Origin: JBBRMW01 sp965246845
Lineage (GTDB): Bacteria > Chloroflexota > Anaerolineae > Aggregatilineales > UBA2796
NCBI GenBank assembly: GCA_965246845.1
Contig: CBDFFR010000006.1
Location: 1-64,000 of the forward strand
DNA length: 64,000 nucleotides
Reading direction: 5' to 3'
Both the position numbers and the translations under genes were made by a program. This document shows positions 16,921 to 24,682 of this stretch, one piece after another; the stretch's first letter is position 1, and each line of letters starts with the position of its first letter. Under the pieces are notes generated by a model that was not told the DNA's origin, ran no database searches, and saw only the letters and a list, made by a program, of their open reading frames with translations.

Positions 16921-18147
16921 TCATTTTCCGGTATAAACCACCCGGTAGATATTCCCGTTCTGGTCGTCGCTGACGTACAGTTCGCCGTTCTTGCCAACCG
17001 CGACTCCGGCAGGGCGTCCCCACGCGGAACCGCAATTCTGTGCGGCGCTGGTGCGGAAGCCAGTCAGGAAATCTTCGGAGGAGACAGGCTTGCCATCCTG
17101 AACGATGATCGCCTGCACCTTGCAATCACGCGCGACGCTGCTGTTCCACGAGCCATGATAGGCGACGAGCAGACTGCCGCTATATTTCGCCGGGAACGTG
17201 GTTCCCTCGTATTGCACCATGCCGATAGGCGCGGAGTGCGCGAGATCGGTGAAGGTCGCTGGTGTTGCGTCGTTGCAACTCTTGAGGACGGCCAGCGGTA
17301 CGCGCGAGTCGCGGCTTTCAATGACGTTCGCTGCGACGAGGCCGAGCGCGGGCGTGTAGCAATACGGCCAGCCGTAATGCTTGCCGCTCTGGACATCGAT
17401 CACGATGGGTTCCGGCGGGGTATTGTCGCCCAGCCCATCGCTGCTATTCATATTCGCCCAAAGCAGGCCATCCGGCGTGAAGACGAAATCAATAGAATTG
17501 CGCAGCCCTTCCGCGTAAATCGGACGGCGGTTCGGGTTGGCGTCGTTCGCATAGGGGTTATCCGCCGGGATGCTGCCATCCGCGTTGAAGCGCAGGATCG
17601 TGGCGCGGCGCGGGTCGGTCTCCGGGTCGTTGTTGCTGCTCGAACCCGTCGAAACGTACATCTTGCCATCCGGTCCGAAGTGAACCGTGCGCGAGACGTG
17701 GTGAACCGCCGCCGGGATGTTGTTCGTGACGAGTTCGGCGTTCTCGAACTTGCCGTCGTTGTTCGCATCCTGATAGCGCATCACGGAGTTACCCGTCGCC
17801 GCATACAGCCAGCCGTCGTGCCATTCGACGTTATGCACGAGCGCCAGATCGTTGCTCTGCGCGATCACGGTTTTGCCGTCGGCTTTGCCGTCGTTGTTCG
17901 CGTCCGGCAGCATCACAACCGATTTCGCGTCGCGCTCCGCGACGTACAGGTTGCCGTCCGGTCCGACAGTCATCAGCCGGGGCGCATTTAACCCGCTCGC
18001 GAAGATATTCACCGCGAACCCGGCAGGCACTTTGAGCCGTGTGGCAGCGTCATCCTGCGCGGAAACCGTGCTGCCCGCGAAGCCAAGCACCAGCGCGCAC
18101 AGCGCCAGCAATCCGAACGAGCGCAAAATTCTGTTTCGTCTTTGCAT
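16921..18147 (-). CDS. Exported PQQ-dependent sugar (glucose/sorbosone) dehydrogenase-like beta-propeller
   Basis: A 408-residue protein with a signal peptide (ILRSFGLLALCALVLGFAGS, cleaved near VSAQ). It then forms a six-bladed propeller of the soluble glucose/sorbosone dehydrogenase type: LKVPAGFAVNIFASGLNAPR, MTVGPDGNLYVAERD, VHHVSRTVHFGPDGKMYVS, IYAEGLRNSIDFVFTPDG, and GRPAGVAVGKNGELYVSDD. Relatives oxidise aldoses with PQQ in the periplasm, and some members act on other substrates. The start at 18147 follows GAAGAGGGAAA; an ATG ten codons upstream is weaker. Several NNDGK-type loops look like calcium sites. It is a single gene, convergent with the fasciclin gene. Confidence 0.85.
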   Translation of the reverse strand: MQRRNRILRSFGLLALCALVLGFAGSTVSAQDDAATRLKVPAGFAVNIFASGLNAPRLMTVGPDGNLYVAERDAKSVVMLPDANNDGKADGKTVIAQSNDLALVHNVEWHDGWLYAATGNSVMRYQDANNDGKFENAELVTNNIPAAVHHVSRTVHFGPDGKMYVSTGSSSNNDPETDPRRATILRFNADGSIPADNPYANDANPNRRPIYAEGLRNSIDFVFTPDGLLWANMNSSDGLGDNTPPEPIVIDVQSGKHYGWPYCYTPALGLVAANVIESRDSRVPLAVLKSCNDATPATFTDLAHSAPIGMVQYEGTTFPAKYSGSLLVAYHGSWNSSVARDCKVQAIIVQDGKPVSSEDFLTGFRTSAAQNCGSAWGRPAGVAVGKNGELYVSDDQNGNIYRVVYTGK

Positions 18148-18268
18148 TTTCCCTCTTCCAATACTGATCACGATCAACTATGGCAGATTTCGGCGGCTTT
18201 GCGATAAACATTCGCTAAACATTATTCAGATGTGCGATCATCATGAGTCAATTTAGCAGGCTGCTATC

Positions 18269-19189
18269 ATGCACATTCGCGCGGAAACCCTCGCAGACTA
18301 TCCGCAGATTACAGACGTGGAGATGCGCGCATTCGAGGACCGAACCGACGTCGCGATGATCGTGGCGCTGCATCGCCAGCGTGTTCAATTCGACCCGGAG
18401 CTATCGTTGGTCGCTGAACACGAGGGTCGGATCATCGGGCATGTGTTGTTTTCTGCGCATTGGGCCCAGATACTTGGGCAATCGGTCCGCACTGTAAACC
18501 TCTCGCCGCTGGCGGTTGATCCAGCATTCCAGAGACAAGGCATCGGTGGGCTGTTGCTCGACGCAGGACACCGCATCGCGCGCGCGAAAGGTTTTGCCTT
18601 TAGCTTTCTGCTCGGACACCCGGACTACTATCCACGCTTCGGCTATCTTACACAAGCTTATGGGATTTCGACCCTCACACTAGCGGCTAATGGGGTCGCG
18701 GATGACCCGCTCATCGCGCAGAGTGTGCGCTCAGAGCATATCGACGAACTCTACGCACTCTGGCAAGAAACGGAGTCGAATGTCGATTTCGCGCTCGATC
18801 CCGGTCATATGGCCGCGGATTGGATCAGCCCAAGTCCGGGTACGAAGAGCGTGATCTACCGTGATACAAATGGTGCGTTGGTAGGATACGCACGCATTGA
18901 TCAGGCAAAACCCACAGCCCCGCGCGCCTTTCTTGCCAGAAACCCGGAGTGGACGCAGCGCATCGCGAACCACATTGCGACCGAAGCAAACAGCGAAAGT
19001 GTGATACTTCCGCTTCATCCCAATTCGCGCGCTACTCCGGGTGGAGCCGCACCAGATACGCAAGCATGGATGGCAGCGATGGTCTATCCGCTCCAACCCA
19101 GTATTTTCGATGACTACTATCGACAGGTGCAGAATGGGACACGACCGCCGGGTAGCCCGGTCTGGTCGCCCATCTTTGATTTTGATTGA
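18269..19189 (+). CDS. GNAT-family N-acetyltransferase
   Basis: A 306-residue protein. The first about 140 residues are a YhbS-type GNAT fold: MHIRAETLADYPQITDVEMR, the acetyl-CoA loop LSPLAVDPAFQRQGIGGLLL, and GHPDYYPRFGY near the end. The C-terminal half, from about residue 145, resembles a second acetyltransferase-like or sterol-carrier-like domain without a clear acetyl-CoA loop. The substrate is unknown. It is followed by the promoter of the arginine decarboxylase gene. Confidence 0.82.
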   Translation: MHIRAETLADYPQITDVEMRAFEDRTDVAMIVALHRQRVQFDPELSLVAEHEGRIIGHVLFSAHWAQILGQSVRTVNLSPLAVDPAFQRQGIGGLLLDAGHRIARAKGFAFSFLLGHPDYYPRFGYLTQAYGISTLTLAANGVADDPLIAQSVRSEHIDELYALWQETESNVDFALDPGHMAADWISPSPGTKSVIYRDTNGALVGYARIDQAKPTAPRAFLARNPEWTQRIANHIATEANSESVILPLHPNSRATPGGAAPDTQAWMAAMVYPLQPSIFDDYYRQVQNGTRPPGSPVWSPIFDFD

Positions 19190-19243
19190 ATAGACTGCGA
19201 TTTCGCCGATTATAACGTTTTCGTAAAAACGCCCCGGCAGCGG

Positions 19244-19271
19244 TTGACACCTGTGCAGATTGTACTAGAAT
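19244..19271 (+). promoter_or_regulatory. Sigma-70-type promoter of the decarboxylase leader
   Basis: TTGACA (19244-19249) and TAGAAT (19266-19271) are spaced by 16 bases. The predicted transcript starts about 220 bases before the coding start. Confidence 0.72.
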
Positions 19272-19277
19272 CATTGT

Positions 19278-19498
19278 ATCTGTTGACCCAATGACAGGCT
19301 TTGTATGCTGGCTGACAGCCTCTTGGCCCATGAACTCGAATATTGCAGCGCGGCAATCCCCAATGGGACGCCACTGCTGCATTCTGCACCTCATTAGCGG
19401 GTCCCCGATCAGCAGCAGATCGACGGTCGCCACTCCGCTATTGGGGTGGCGATTTTGTTTCGTCCTTCTCGTGTACGGGTAAAGGTGAAATAACAAGG
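19278..19498 (+). promoter_or_regulatory. Long structured leader with attenuator-like switch upstream of the SpeA-like gene
   Basis: Between promoter and start codon lies a 220-base leader. A hairpin closes with TGCAGC (19344-19349) and GCTGCA (19376-19381). A small stem CGATC/GATCG lies at 19406-19422. A terminator-like hairpin lies at 19428-19451. CCCCAAT at 19358-19364, inside the first hairpin, is exactly complementary to ATTGGGG at 19440-19446, in the loop and 3' arm of the terminator. The two pairings exclude each other, as in a riboswitch or attenuator. A 63-codon frame (19291-19482) crosses the region but has no clear ribosome site. I do not recognise a known riboswitch class. Confidence 0.6.
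19428..19460 (+). terminator. Attenuator-like intrinsic terminator in the leader
   Basis: CGCCACTCC pairs over 9 bp (one wobble) with GGGGTGGCG across the loop GCTATT. ATTTTGTTT follows. It lies about 40 bases before the decarboxylase start. Confidence 0.65.
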
Positions 19499-20896
19499 TT
19501 GATCGAGACCGCCATCGCGTTCCGTTCCCCATCGATTCCACAGCTTCACGCGCCGCTCCCCCCGGCATTTCAGGTCAAACACGACCGTCTCTTCTACAAA
19601 GGTATCGACGTCCTTGCGCTCGCCGGGCAATTCTCCGACGCACCCGCGCCTGTCTACGTGCGTCACCTGCCCTCGCTGCGTGCCAACGTCGCACAAATCC
19701 ACAACTGGTTCGACCTCGCGAAATACATCACGGGCTACCCCGGCGTGTTCACGCTTGCCTTCGCCAGCAAAGCCAATCCTTCGGAACCCGTTGCGCGGAC
19801 GCTCCTGCAAAGCGGGACCGCCTACGAATGCTCGTCCGCTTACGACATCGAGGTCGTGCGGCATGGTGCAGCCAATGGCTGGCTCGATGCGACCCGCACG
19901 ATTTTCATCAATGGCTTCAAAATTCCGACCTATACGCGCGCAGTGCTGAATCTGCGCCGCGACGGGTTCCGCAATATCCTCCCGATTTTCGATGATCTGG
20001 ATGAGATCGCGCCCTATGCGGAAAGCGACCTGACCTTCGACGTCGGACTGCGCTCGCGCACCGACTCGAACGGCGCAGAGGTCAACCGCTTCGGCATGAA
20101 CGATGACGAGCTGGCCGAAGCCGCCGACCGGATCATGCACACCGATACGCTGCGCCTGACGACCTTCCACGCGATGCAGACCGTCTCCGCGAGCAAGGGC
20201 GCGCAATATCTGATGATGATCGCGAACAGCCTGCGCGCATACGCCCGGCTGCGGCGCATCTGCCCGACCTTGCACCGCTTCGACATCGGCGGCGGGACGC
20301 CCGCGCGCAACGGCACGATGGACCATCAGGCATGGATGATCGATCTGCTCAATGTGATCATGGAAGTCTGCGCGGAAGAGGGCATCCCCGTCCCGGATTT
20401 GATCATCGAGAGTGGGCGCTACCTCGTACAGGATCACGCCTTCCGGCTGTTCCATGTCTTCAAGCGCAAGGGGACCGATGACGGCATCCCGTATTACATG
20501 ATCGATGGCAGCATCATGAGTACGTTCCCGGATGCGTGGGCGCTCGGCGACCAGTTCACCGTGCTACCCGTCAACCATTGGGAAAGCGAATTCAACGTAG
20601 CGCGGCTGGCGGGCATCACCTGTGATCACGATGACGTGTACCCGACACACGCCATGCCGGATGCTGCGCCGCTCGCGCTGCCAGCGGATGAAGAAGGACT
20701 GGTTGTAGGCTTCTTCGACTGTGGCGCGTATCAGGAGACGCTCGGCGGTCGCGGCGGCGCGAAGCATTGTATGCTGCCCGAAGGCGCGGAGTTGATCCTC
20801 GATGAGGACGCGGACGGGTGCATCTATCTGGAACAAGCGCGGAGTGGACAGGATGCGCAGGGCGTCCTGAGCAATCTCGGCTACATGCTATCGTAG
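19499..20896 (+). CDS. speA: SpeA-like arginine decarboxylase (PLP fold type III), short form
   Basis: Makes agmatine from arginine for polyamine synthesis if the assignment holds. The 465-residue protein has the alanine-racemase-type barrel with the PLP-lysine segment FTLAFASKANPSEPV, IFINGFKIPTYTRAVL (NG-F/Y-K as in SpeA), FDIGGGTPARNG, and LIIESGRYLVQDHAF. The ESGR motif is SpeA-like, while diaminopimelate decarboxylases usually have EPGR. The C-terminal part also fits SpeA: STFPDAWALGDQFTVLPVN and FFDCGAYQETLGG. It is shorter than the about 630-residue E. coli enzyme. The start is a TTG at 19499 after AAAGGTG; no ATG fits after the attenuator hairpin. Ornithine or diaminopimelate decarboxylase remains possible. 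Confidence 0.75.
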   Translation: MIETAIAFRSPSIPQLHAPLPPAFQVKHDRLFYKGIDVLALAGQFSDAPAPVYVRHLPSLRANVAQIHNWFDLAKYITGYPGVFTLAFASKANPSEPVARTLLQSGTAYECSSAYDIEVVRHGAANGWLDATRTIFINGFKIPTYTRAVLNLRRDGFRNILPIFDDLDEIAPYAESDLTFDVGLRSRTDSNGAEVNRFGMNDDELAEAADRIMHTDTLRLTTFHAMQTVSASKGAQYLMMIANSLRAYARLRRICPTLHRFDIGGGTPARNGTMDHQAWMIDLLNVIMEVCAEEGIPVPDLIIESGRYLVQDHAFRLFHVFKRKGTDDGIPYYMIDGSIMSTFPDAWALGDQFTVLPVNHWESEFNVARLAGITCDHDDVYPTHAMPDAAPLALPADEEGLVVGFFDCGAYQETLGGRGGAKHCMLPEGAELILDEDADGCIYLEQARSGQDAQGVLSNLGYMLS

Positions 20897-20941
20897 GTTT
20901 GCTAAAATAATTTGCCCGGTTGAAAAATCAGGCCGGGCTAA

Positions 20942-21151
20942 TTACGAACTTCGTAGCCGTATAAAGAACACTCCTAAAATATATGAGAGAAGACTGATCC
21001 ATATCACAATAATCGAAAGTTGCCGGCGCGAAGTGAGCCAGTCTATAACGGGCAAGCACACCATTGTGATACCCGAAAAGATGAACGCATATCCAGCCGC
21101 CTTATTCACCTCATCACGGGAGTCGAGAAGACCAAACAGCCGGACACCCAA
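20942..21151 (-). CDS. Small membrane protein, start unclear
   Basis: A frame of 69 residues from a TTG at 21151, with two hydrophobic spans (GYAFIFSGITMVCLPVIDWL and LSIIVIWISLLSYILGVFFI) and basic ends. The frame is open upstream to 21220 and encodes another hydrophobic segment, VGFIFLGTFITINLGVRLFG, but has no ATG/GTG start there, so the true start may be lost or unusual. The DNA is clearly more AT-rich than its neighbours, which hints at foreign origin. Function unknown. Confidence 0.45.
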   Translation of the reverse strand: MGVRLFGLLDSRDEVNKAAGYAFIFSGITMVCLPVIDWLTSRRQLSIIVIWISLLSYILGVFFIRLRSS

Positions 21152-21261
21152 GTTTATGGTTATGAAGGTTCCTAGAAATATGAACCCTACTGAGCTGAAT
21201 GTTATTTGGGTTGCACACTAAGTCCGATTTAGCTGCGCTTTTCCAGCATTTCACAACAGCT

Positions 21262-21690
21262 TTACTTCCACTCCCACACGCTCTCGCCGTTCAAAATGCG
21301 CTTGATTTGCTCCGGGAAGCGGTCGGGGTCGAGCGGCTTGCCGAGAAAACCATCAAACCCGGCGGCCTTTGCACGGCGTATTTGCTCTTCACCCGCTTCG
21401 GCGGTCACGGCGATCACGAGCGTATCCTTGAGCTTCTGGCTGGCGCGGATTTTCTGTAAGGCCTGATAGCCGTCTTCATAGGGCAGCCGTATATCGAGCA
21501 AAATCAGATCGATGTGTGGCAGCGTATCCGCGAACTGGACGACCTGCCAGCCGGAAGTCTTCCACTCACGCCGCTGCACCCCCATGAAGGCCAGCATCCG
21601 CGCGATGAGGACGAAATTCGGAACGTTGTCTTCGACCACCAGAACCATCGCTTCGGCGGGTTCGATTGGGGCGAAATGCTCTCGCGGCAT
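21262..21690 (-). CDS. Single-domain response regulator (CheY-like receiver)
   Basis: A stand-alone receiver of 142 residues. The acidic pair is in MVLVVEDNVPN, the phosphoacceptor Asp in LILLDIRLPYEDGYQAL, the Thr in VIAVTAEA and the Lys in FDGFLGKPLDPDRFP. No output domain is present, so it probably acts through protein contacts. A partner may be the degenerate receiver/kinase protein 1 kb upstream on the same strand, but the TIGR03943 gene lies between them. Confidence 0.9.
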   Translation of the reverse strand: MPREHFAPIEPAEAMVLVVEDNVPNFVLIARMLAFMGVQRREWKTSGWQVVQFADTLPHIDLILLDIRLPYEDGYQALQKIRASQKLKDTLVIAVTAEAGEEQIRRAKAAGFDGFLGKPLDPDRFPEQIKRILNGESVWEWK

Positions 21691-21774
21691 GAATGCTCTC
21701 CTCTACGACGTCCACTATTCTACACACACCGCGCATGGATGATCCCGACAACGTATCTCAATCTATGTACAATT

Positions 21775-22578
21775 TCAGGGATAAAGGTACGGTTGCTTCG
21801 GTTGCGCGACCTGCTCCACCTTCTCCGCGACGAGGATCGGGGTCGCCTCGCCCTGAAATTGCTGAACCGCGAACTTGCCGGACACGCGCACCCACGTATC
21901 ATCCACCCACGCCGCCGCATCGCTCGATTGCACAATCACGCCCAGCGCGCTCGCATCCGCGACGCAGCACGAGACCGCGAAACGCATCACGCGGAACTGC
22001 GCATCGCCTTTGAGCGTGATGTCCCGATAGACGAAGCCGATAATATCCGCTGGTTGCCCGCTGAATTTGGTCGCATCTTTGGAGATGCTGAACGCGCGCA
22101 CCCAGTCCAGCACACTACGGTCGGTTGAAGCGATAGAGAGAATATCGACCTTGTTGCTGCCATAGCTTCCGGAGATACCGCCCGTCTGCACTGCCGCCGA
22201 GAGCAGCGGCTTGGCCGGGATGACCAGCGCGATCAGCAGCGGCACGCCGATCACGGCAAGCGCAGACCAGCCGGGAGCGCCCGACCCCGCCGCGTGCGCG
22301 TGTCCGGCGTGTGCGTGGCCGCCGCCCTGCGCCGGGTCGTGCGCGAAGGTATCGATTAAGGTCTTTTGTGTATTCGAAGCCGGCTGCGGTTGGGTACGCA
22401 TCAATTCGAAGACCTGCGCGCCGCCCATCGCGAGCAACAGGAACGCGGCCAGCCACGTCAGCCATACAAAACGGTCACTATTGATGTACAGGTTGATGCG
22501 ACCCGTCAGCAGCGTATCGAAGATGTAGAGGCTGAAAAAGATGCAAATCGCGGCCTGAATCCACTTGCGAGAACGCAT
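21775..22578 (-). CDS. TIGR03943-type (YcgQ-like) membrane protein with His-rich loop
   Basis: A 267-residue protein with N-terminal spans (WIQAAICIFFSLYIFDTLLT and FVWLTWLAAFLLLAMGGAQV). A His-rich loop GGGHAHAGHAHAAG could bind metal. A further span WSALAVIGVPLLIALVIPAK precedes an extracytoplasmic C-terminal domain with FVYRDITLKGDAQFRVMRFA, VSCCVADAS and WVRVSGKF. These match the TIGR03943/DUF1980 family, usually encoded next to a YraQ/DUF318 permease, which is not present here. The ATG at 22578 follows AAAAGG; a GTG nine codons earlier is less likely. The family has been linked to metal or thiol compounds, but the function is not established. Confidence 0.82.
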   Translation of the reverse strand: MRSRKWIQAAICIFFSLYIFDTLLTGRINLYINSDRFVWLTWLAAFLLLAMGGAQVFELMRTQPQPASNTQKTLIDTFAHDPAQGGGHAHAGHAHAAGSGAPGWSALAVIGVPLLIALVIPAKPLLSAAVQTGGISGSYGSNKVDILSIASTDRSVLDWVRAFSISKDATKFSGQPADIIGFVYRDITLKGDAQFRVMRFAVSCCVADASALGVIVQSSDAAAWVDDTWVRVSGKFAVQQFQGEATPILVAEKVEQVAQPKQPYLYP

Positions 22579-22666
22579 TACCCAACCTTTTTCAAACGAT
22601 TGCACGTATTCTATCGCAAAAAATCGGAAGGCGGGGTGCGATTGCCGACCCCGTGCGGAATCCTAA

Positions 22667-23782
22667 TCAGAACTTCATGCCGGATTGGTAGATCGGGACG
22701 CGCAGGCTGACCGTCGTGCCTTTGCCGGGCGCGCTCGCGACATGCAGCAACAAATCGAGCTGTACCACCGCGCGCTGTACAAAGGTCAGGCCGAGGCCAA
22801 GCCCCTTATAGCGGCGCGTTGTCCCCATATCGGCTTGCCAGAACGGTTTGCCGAGCAGCGCAATTTGTTGATCCGTAAGGCCAATACCGTGATCGCGGAC
22901 CGACACCCATACAAATTCACCCTCGGCCTGCGCATGAAGCCATACATCGTCACTCTTGCTGAATTTGAGCGCATTATCGACCAGCGCACGCAGGATTTGT
23001 TCGATTTTGCGGCGGTCGCCAAAGAGCAACGGGCAGTTTTCGACGCGGATTTTAAGGCGTTGCTGATCGGCCTTGCGCGTCCAGCGGCGCGACACCCAGC
23101 GCACAATCGCGTCTCCCGCGTCGGTCAGGACGAACGGCGCGAGGTCCGGCTTCTTCGGAAGCGAGAGCAGGCCATCCATTTCGTCCACGATGTCATCCAG
23201 CCTGCCGAGCGCTTGCAAGCTGATCTCGATATTGGAGGGGATCGGCAAACCCTGCTCGCGGTAGCTTTTCAACAACAGTGCGACCGGCGTTTTCGCCATG
23301 AGCAGCGGCGTCCGTACTTCATCCGCGAAGTTGTGCAGCACATTTTCGAGGTATTGCAGCCAGCTATCTTCGGCTTCGGCGCTGTGCTGCGCCTGTATAT
23401 CCTGCTGCATCACGATGTGGCGCAGCATCAGCCGCACGCGCGCGACGACTTCCGCCACGAGTGGCCGTGCCGGGAGCAAATCGTCGGCTCCGGCCTCGAT
23501 CCCCGCTTCGCCATCGGTATCGAATTGCGTATTCGTCAGCACGACGGGCATGAACCGCCCGGCGTGTTCGGCCTTTAGCTTGCGGCACAACGCGAAGCTA
23601 TCTACATCGGGCAGATGCGCGCCAAGCAAAACCAGCGCTGGCGACATACGCCGCGCTGTCGCGAGCGTCTTTGACGCATTGCGCAGGGTTTCGACCTGCC
23701 AGGGCTGCGAATGCAACGCTTGCACGAGCGTATCCGGCTCGTTATCGACGACCAGTAATATTGGACGCGCAGCCGCGCTCAC
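22667..23782 (-). CDS. Receiver-histidine kinase fusion with degenerate phosphorylation sites
   Basis: A 371-residue soluble protein: N-terminal receiver (about 1-125), dimerisation helices (about 140-215) and a HATPase domain (about 230-365). The ATP-binding boxes are intact: LVDNALKFS, VRDHGIGL and KGLGLGLTFV. The receiver reads LVLLGAHLPD, so the phosphoacceptor Asp is Gly54, and the usual KP motif is RP. The H-box reads FADEVRTPLL, with Asp154 where the His of HELRTPL belongs; a His lies four residues earlier but out of register. It probably cannot autophosphorylate in the normal way and may act as an allosteric ATP-binding partner. Confidence 0.8.
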   Translation of the reverse strand: MSAAARPILLVVDNEPDTLVQALHSQPWQVETLRNASKTLATARRMSPALVLLGAHLPDVDSFALCRKLKAEHAGRFMPVVLTNTQFDTDGEAGIEAGADDLLPARPLVAEVVARVRLMLRHIVMQQDIQAQHSAEAEDSWLQYLENVLHNFADEVRTPLLMAKTPVALLLKSYREQGLPIPSNIEISLQALGRLDDIVDEMDGLLSLPKKPDLAPFVLTDAGDAIVRWVSRRWTRKADQQRLKIRVENCPLLFGDRRKIEQILRALVDNALKFSKSDDVWLHAQAEGEFVWVSVRDHGIGLTDQQIALLGKPFWQADMGTTRRYKGLGLGLTFVQRAVVQLDLLLHVASAPGKGTTVSLRVPIYQSGMKF

Positions 23783-23804
23783 GGTGTTGCCCCTTGTGTA
23801 CTTC

Positions 23805-24494
23805 TTACCGGGACAAGCGATATTCGCTCGCCAACGCTCCTACTATAACTCCGCTGGAGGGACCTGTCAGCCCGCGTAACGTCGATAAAACCGAATTATT
23901 TGTGAATTGCAGACGAATTTCAAGTTGATCGAGCGCGCTCAGGGCAGGCCATAACAACGCCATTTTGCGGGTTGCGCGCCGCTCGGCTGCCGAACAGGTG
24001 AGCGTAAAAGTCTCGATAAGCGCCACGTCGCCGGGGATGATCGTCAGCAACCCGACGGCGTTGCCGTTGCTGTCAGCGGTCAGCGTCCCACGTATCGCCA
24101 GATCGAGGCTCGCCGGGTCTGCGCCAGGGATGCAAGGCGGCTGCTGCAAAACAATGTACAACCGTCCGCGCCCGCTGACCGACGCATCTTCGGCGACGGT
24201 CAATTCGATGGACCCGTTGTACCGAATATCGCTGAACTGCGGCTGATTGTAGAAATGATATTCCACCGCGAAGACCCAGCGCCCTGTCACGTTCGCCAGA
24301 TTGAAGGCAAAGGTCGGCGCGGGTGTGGGTGTCACGGTCGGGCGCGGCGTGAGCGTGACAATCGAAATGATCGGAGTCATGACAACCGCCTGTCGCGCCT
24401 GCGTGACGGCAAAGGTTGGCGCGACCTGCGCGGGTGGATTGCAGGCCGTGAGCAGCAGAAGCAGCAGGAGCGCGCTGAGGCGACGTGTGTTCAT
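23805..24494 (-). CDS. Lipoprotein of unknown function
   Basis: A 229-residue lipoprotein with a very hydrophobic signal and lipobox LLTAC. A Thr/Pro linker follows (SIVTLTPRPTVTPTPAPTF). The domain after it is beta-rich and begins FNLANVTGRWVFAVEYHFYN, with further strands around GSIELTVAEDASVSGRGRLY. The ATG at 24494 is chosen because it starts the signal; the frame is open 15 codons further up. The shape suggests a lipocalin-like or small barrel domain on the cell surface, but this is a guess. It is upstream of and co-directional with the receiver/kinase fusion (gap 22 bases), so the two may be co-transcribed. Confidence 0.75.
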   Translation of the reverse strand: MNTRRLSALLLLLLLTACNPPAQVAPTFAVTQARQAVVMTPIISIVTLTPRPTVTPTPAPTFAFNLANVTGRWVFAVEYHFYNQPQFSDIRYNGSIELTVAEDASVSGRGRLYIVLQQPPCIPGADPASLDLAIRGTLTADSNGNAVGLLTIIPGDVALIETFTLTCSAAERRATRKMALLWPALSALDQLEIRLQFTNNSVLSTLRGLTGPSSGVIVGALASEYRLSR

Positions 24495-24567
24495 GCGTGA
24501 TAGTGTAGCGGGTCGGGTGCGGCGCGGCAACCGATACACGCCTCATCAGGCAAATGTATCAAAAGCA

Positions 24568-24634
24568 TGGCGGACACGCAGGTTCGCCCCTACGGAACGC
24601 GCGCTGTGTAGGGGCGGACCGATGTGTCCGCCCG
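24568..24634. repeat. Intergenic inverted repeat, family 1 (composite copy)
   Basis: GGCGGACACGCAGGTTCGCC with CCTACGG faces GTGTAGGGGCGGACCGATGT with GTCCGCCC across a GCGCGC spacer. This is the clearest paired copy. Confidence 0.85.
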
Positions 24635-24682
24635 TGACTGACTGTGTTTTCATTTTGATGTGGTTGCTCTGAGACGCCGTAT

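Noticed and set aside
16798..17991. A 397-codon plus-strand open frame
   Set aside because: It is antisense to the well-supported sugar dehydrogenase gene and its translation is Arg/Val-rich without domain features, as expected of a shadow frame in GC-rich DNA.
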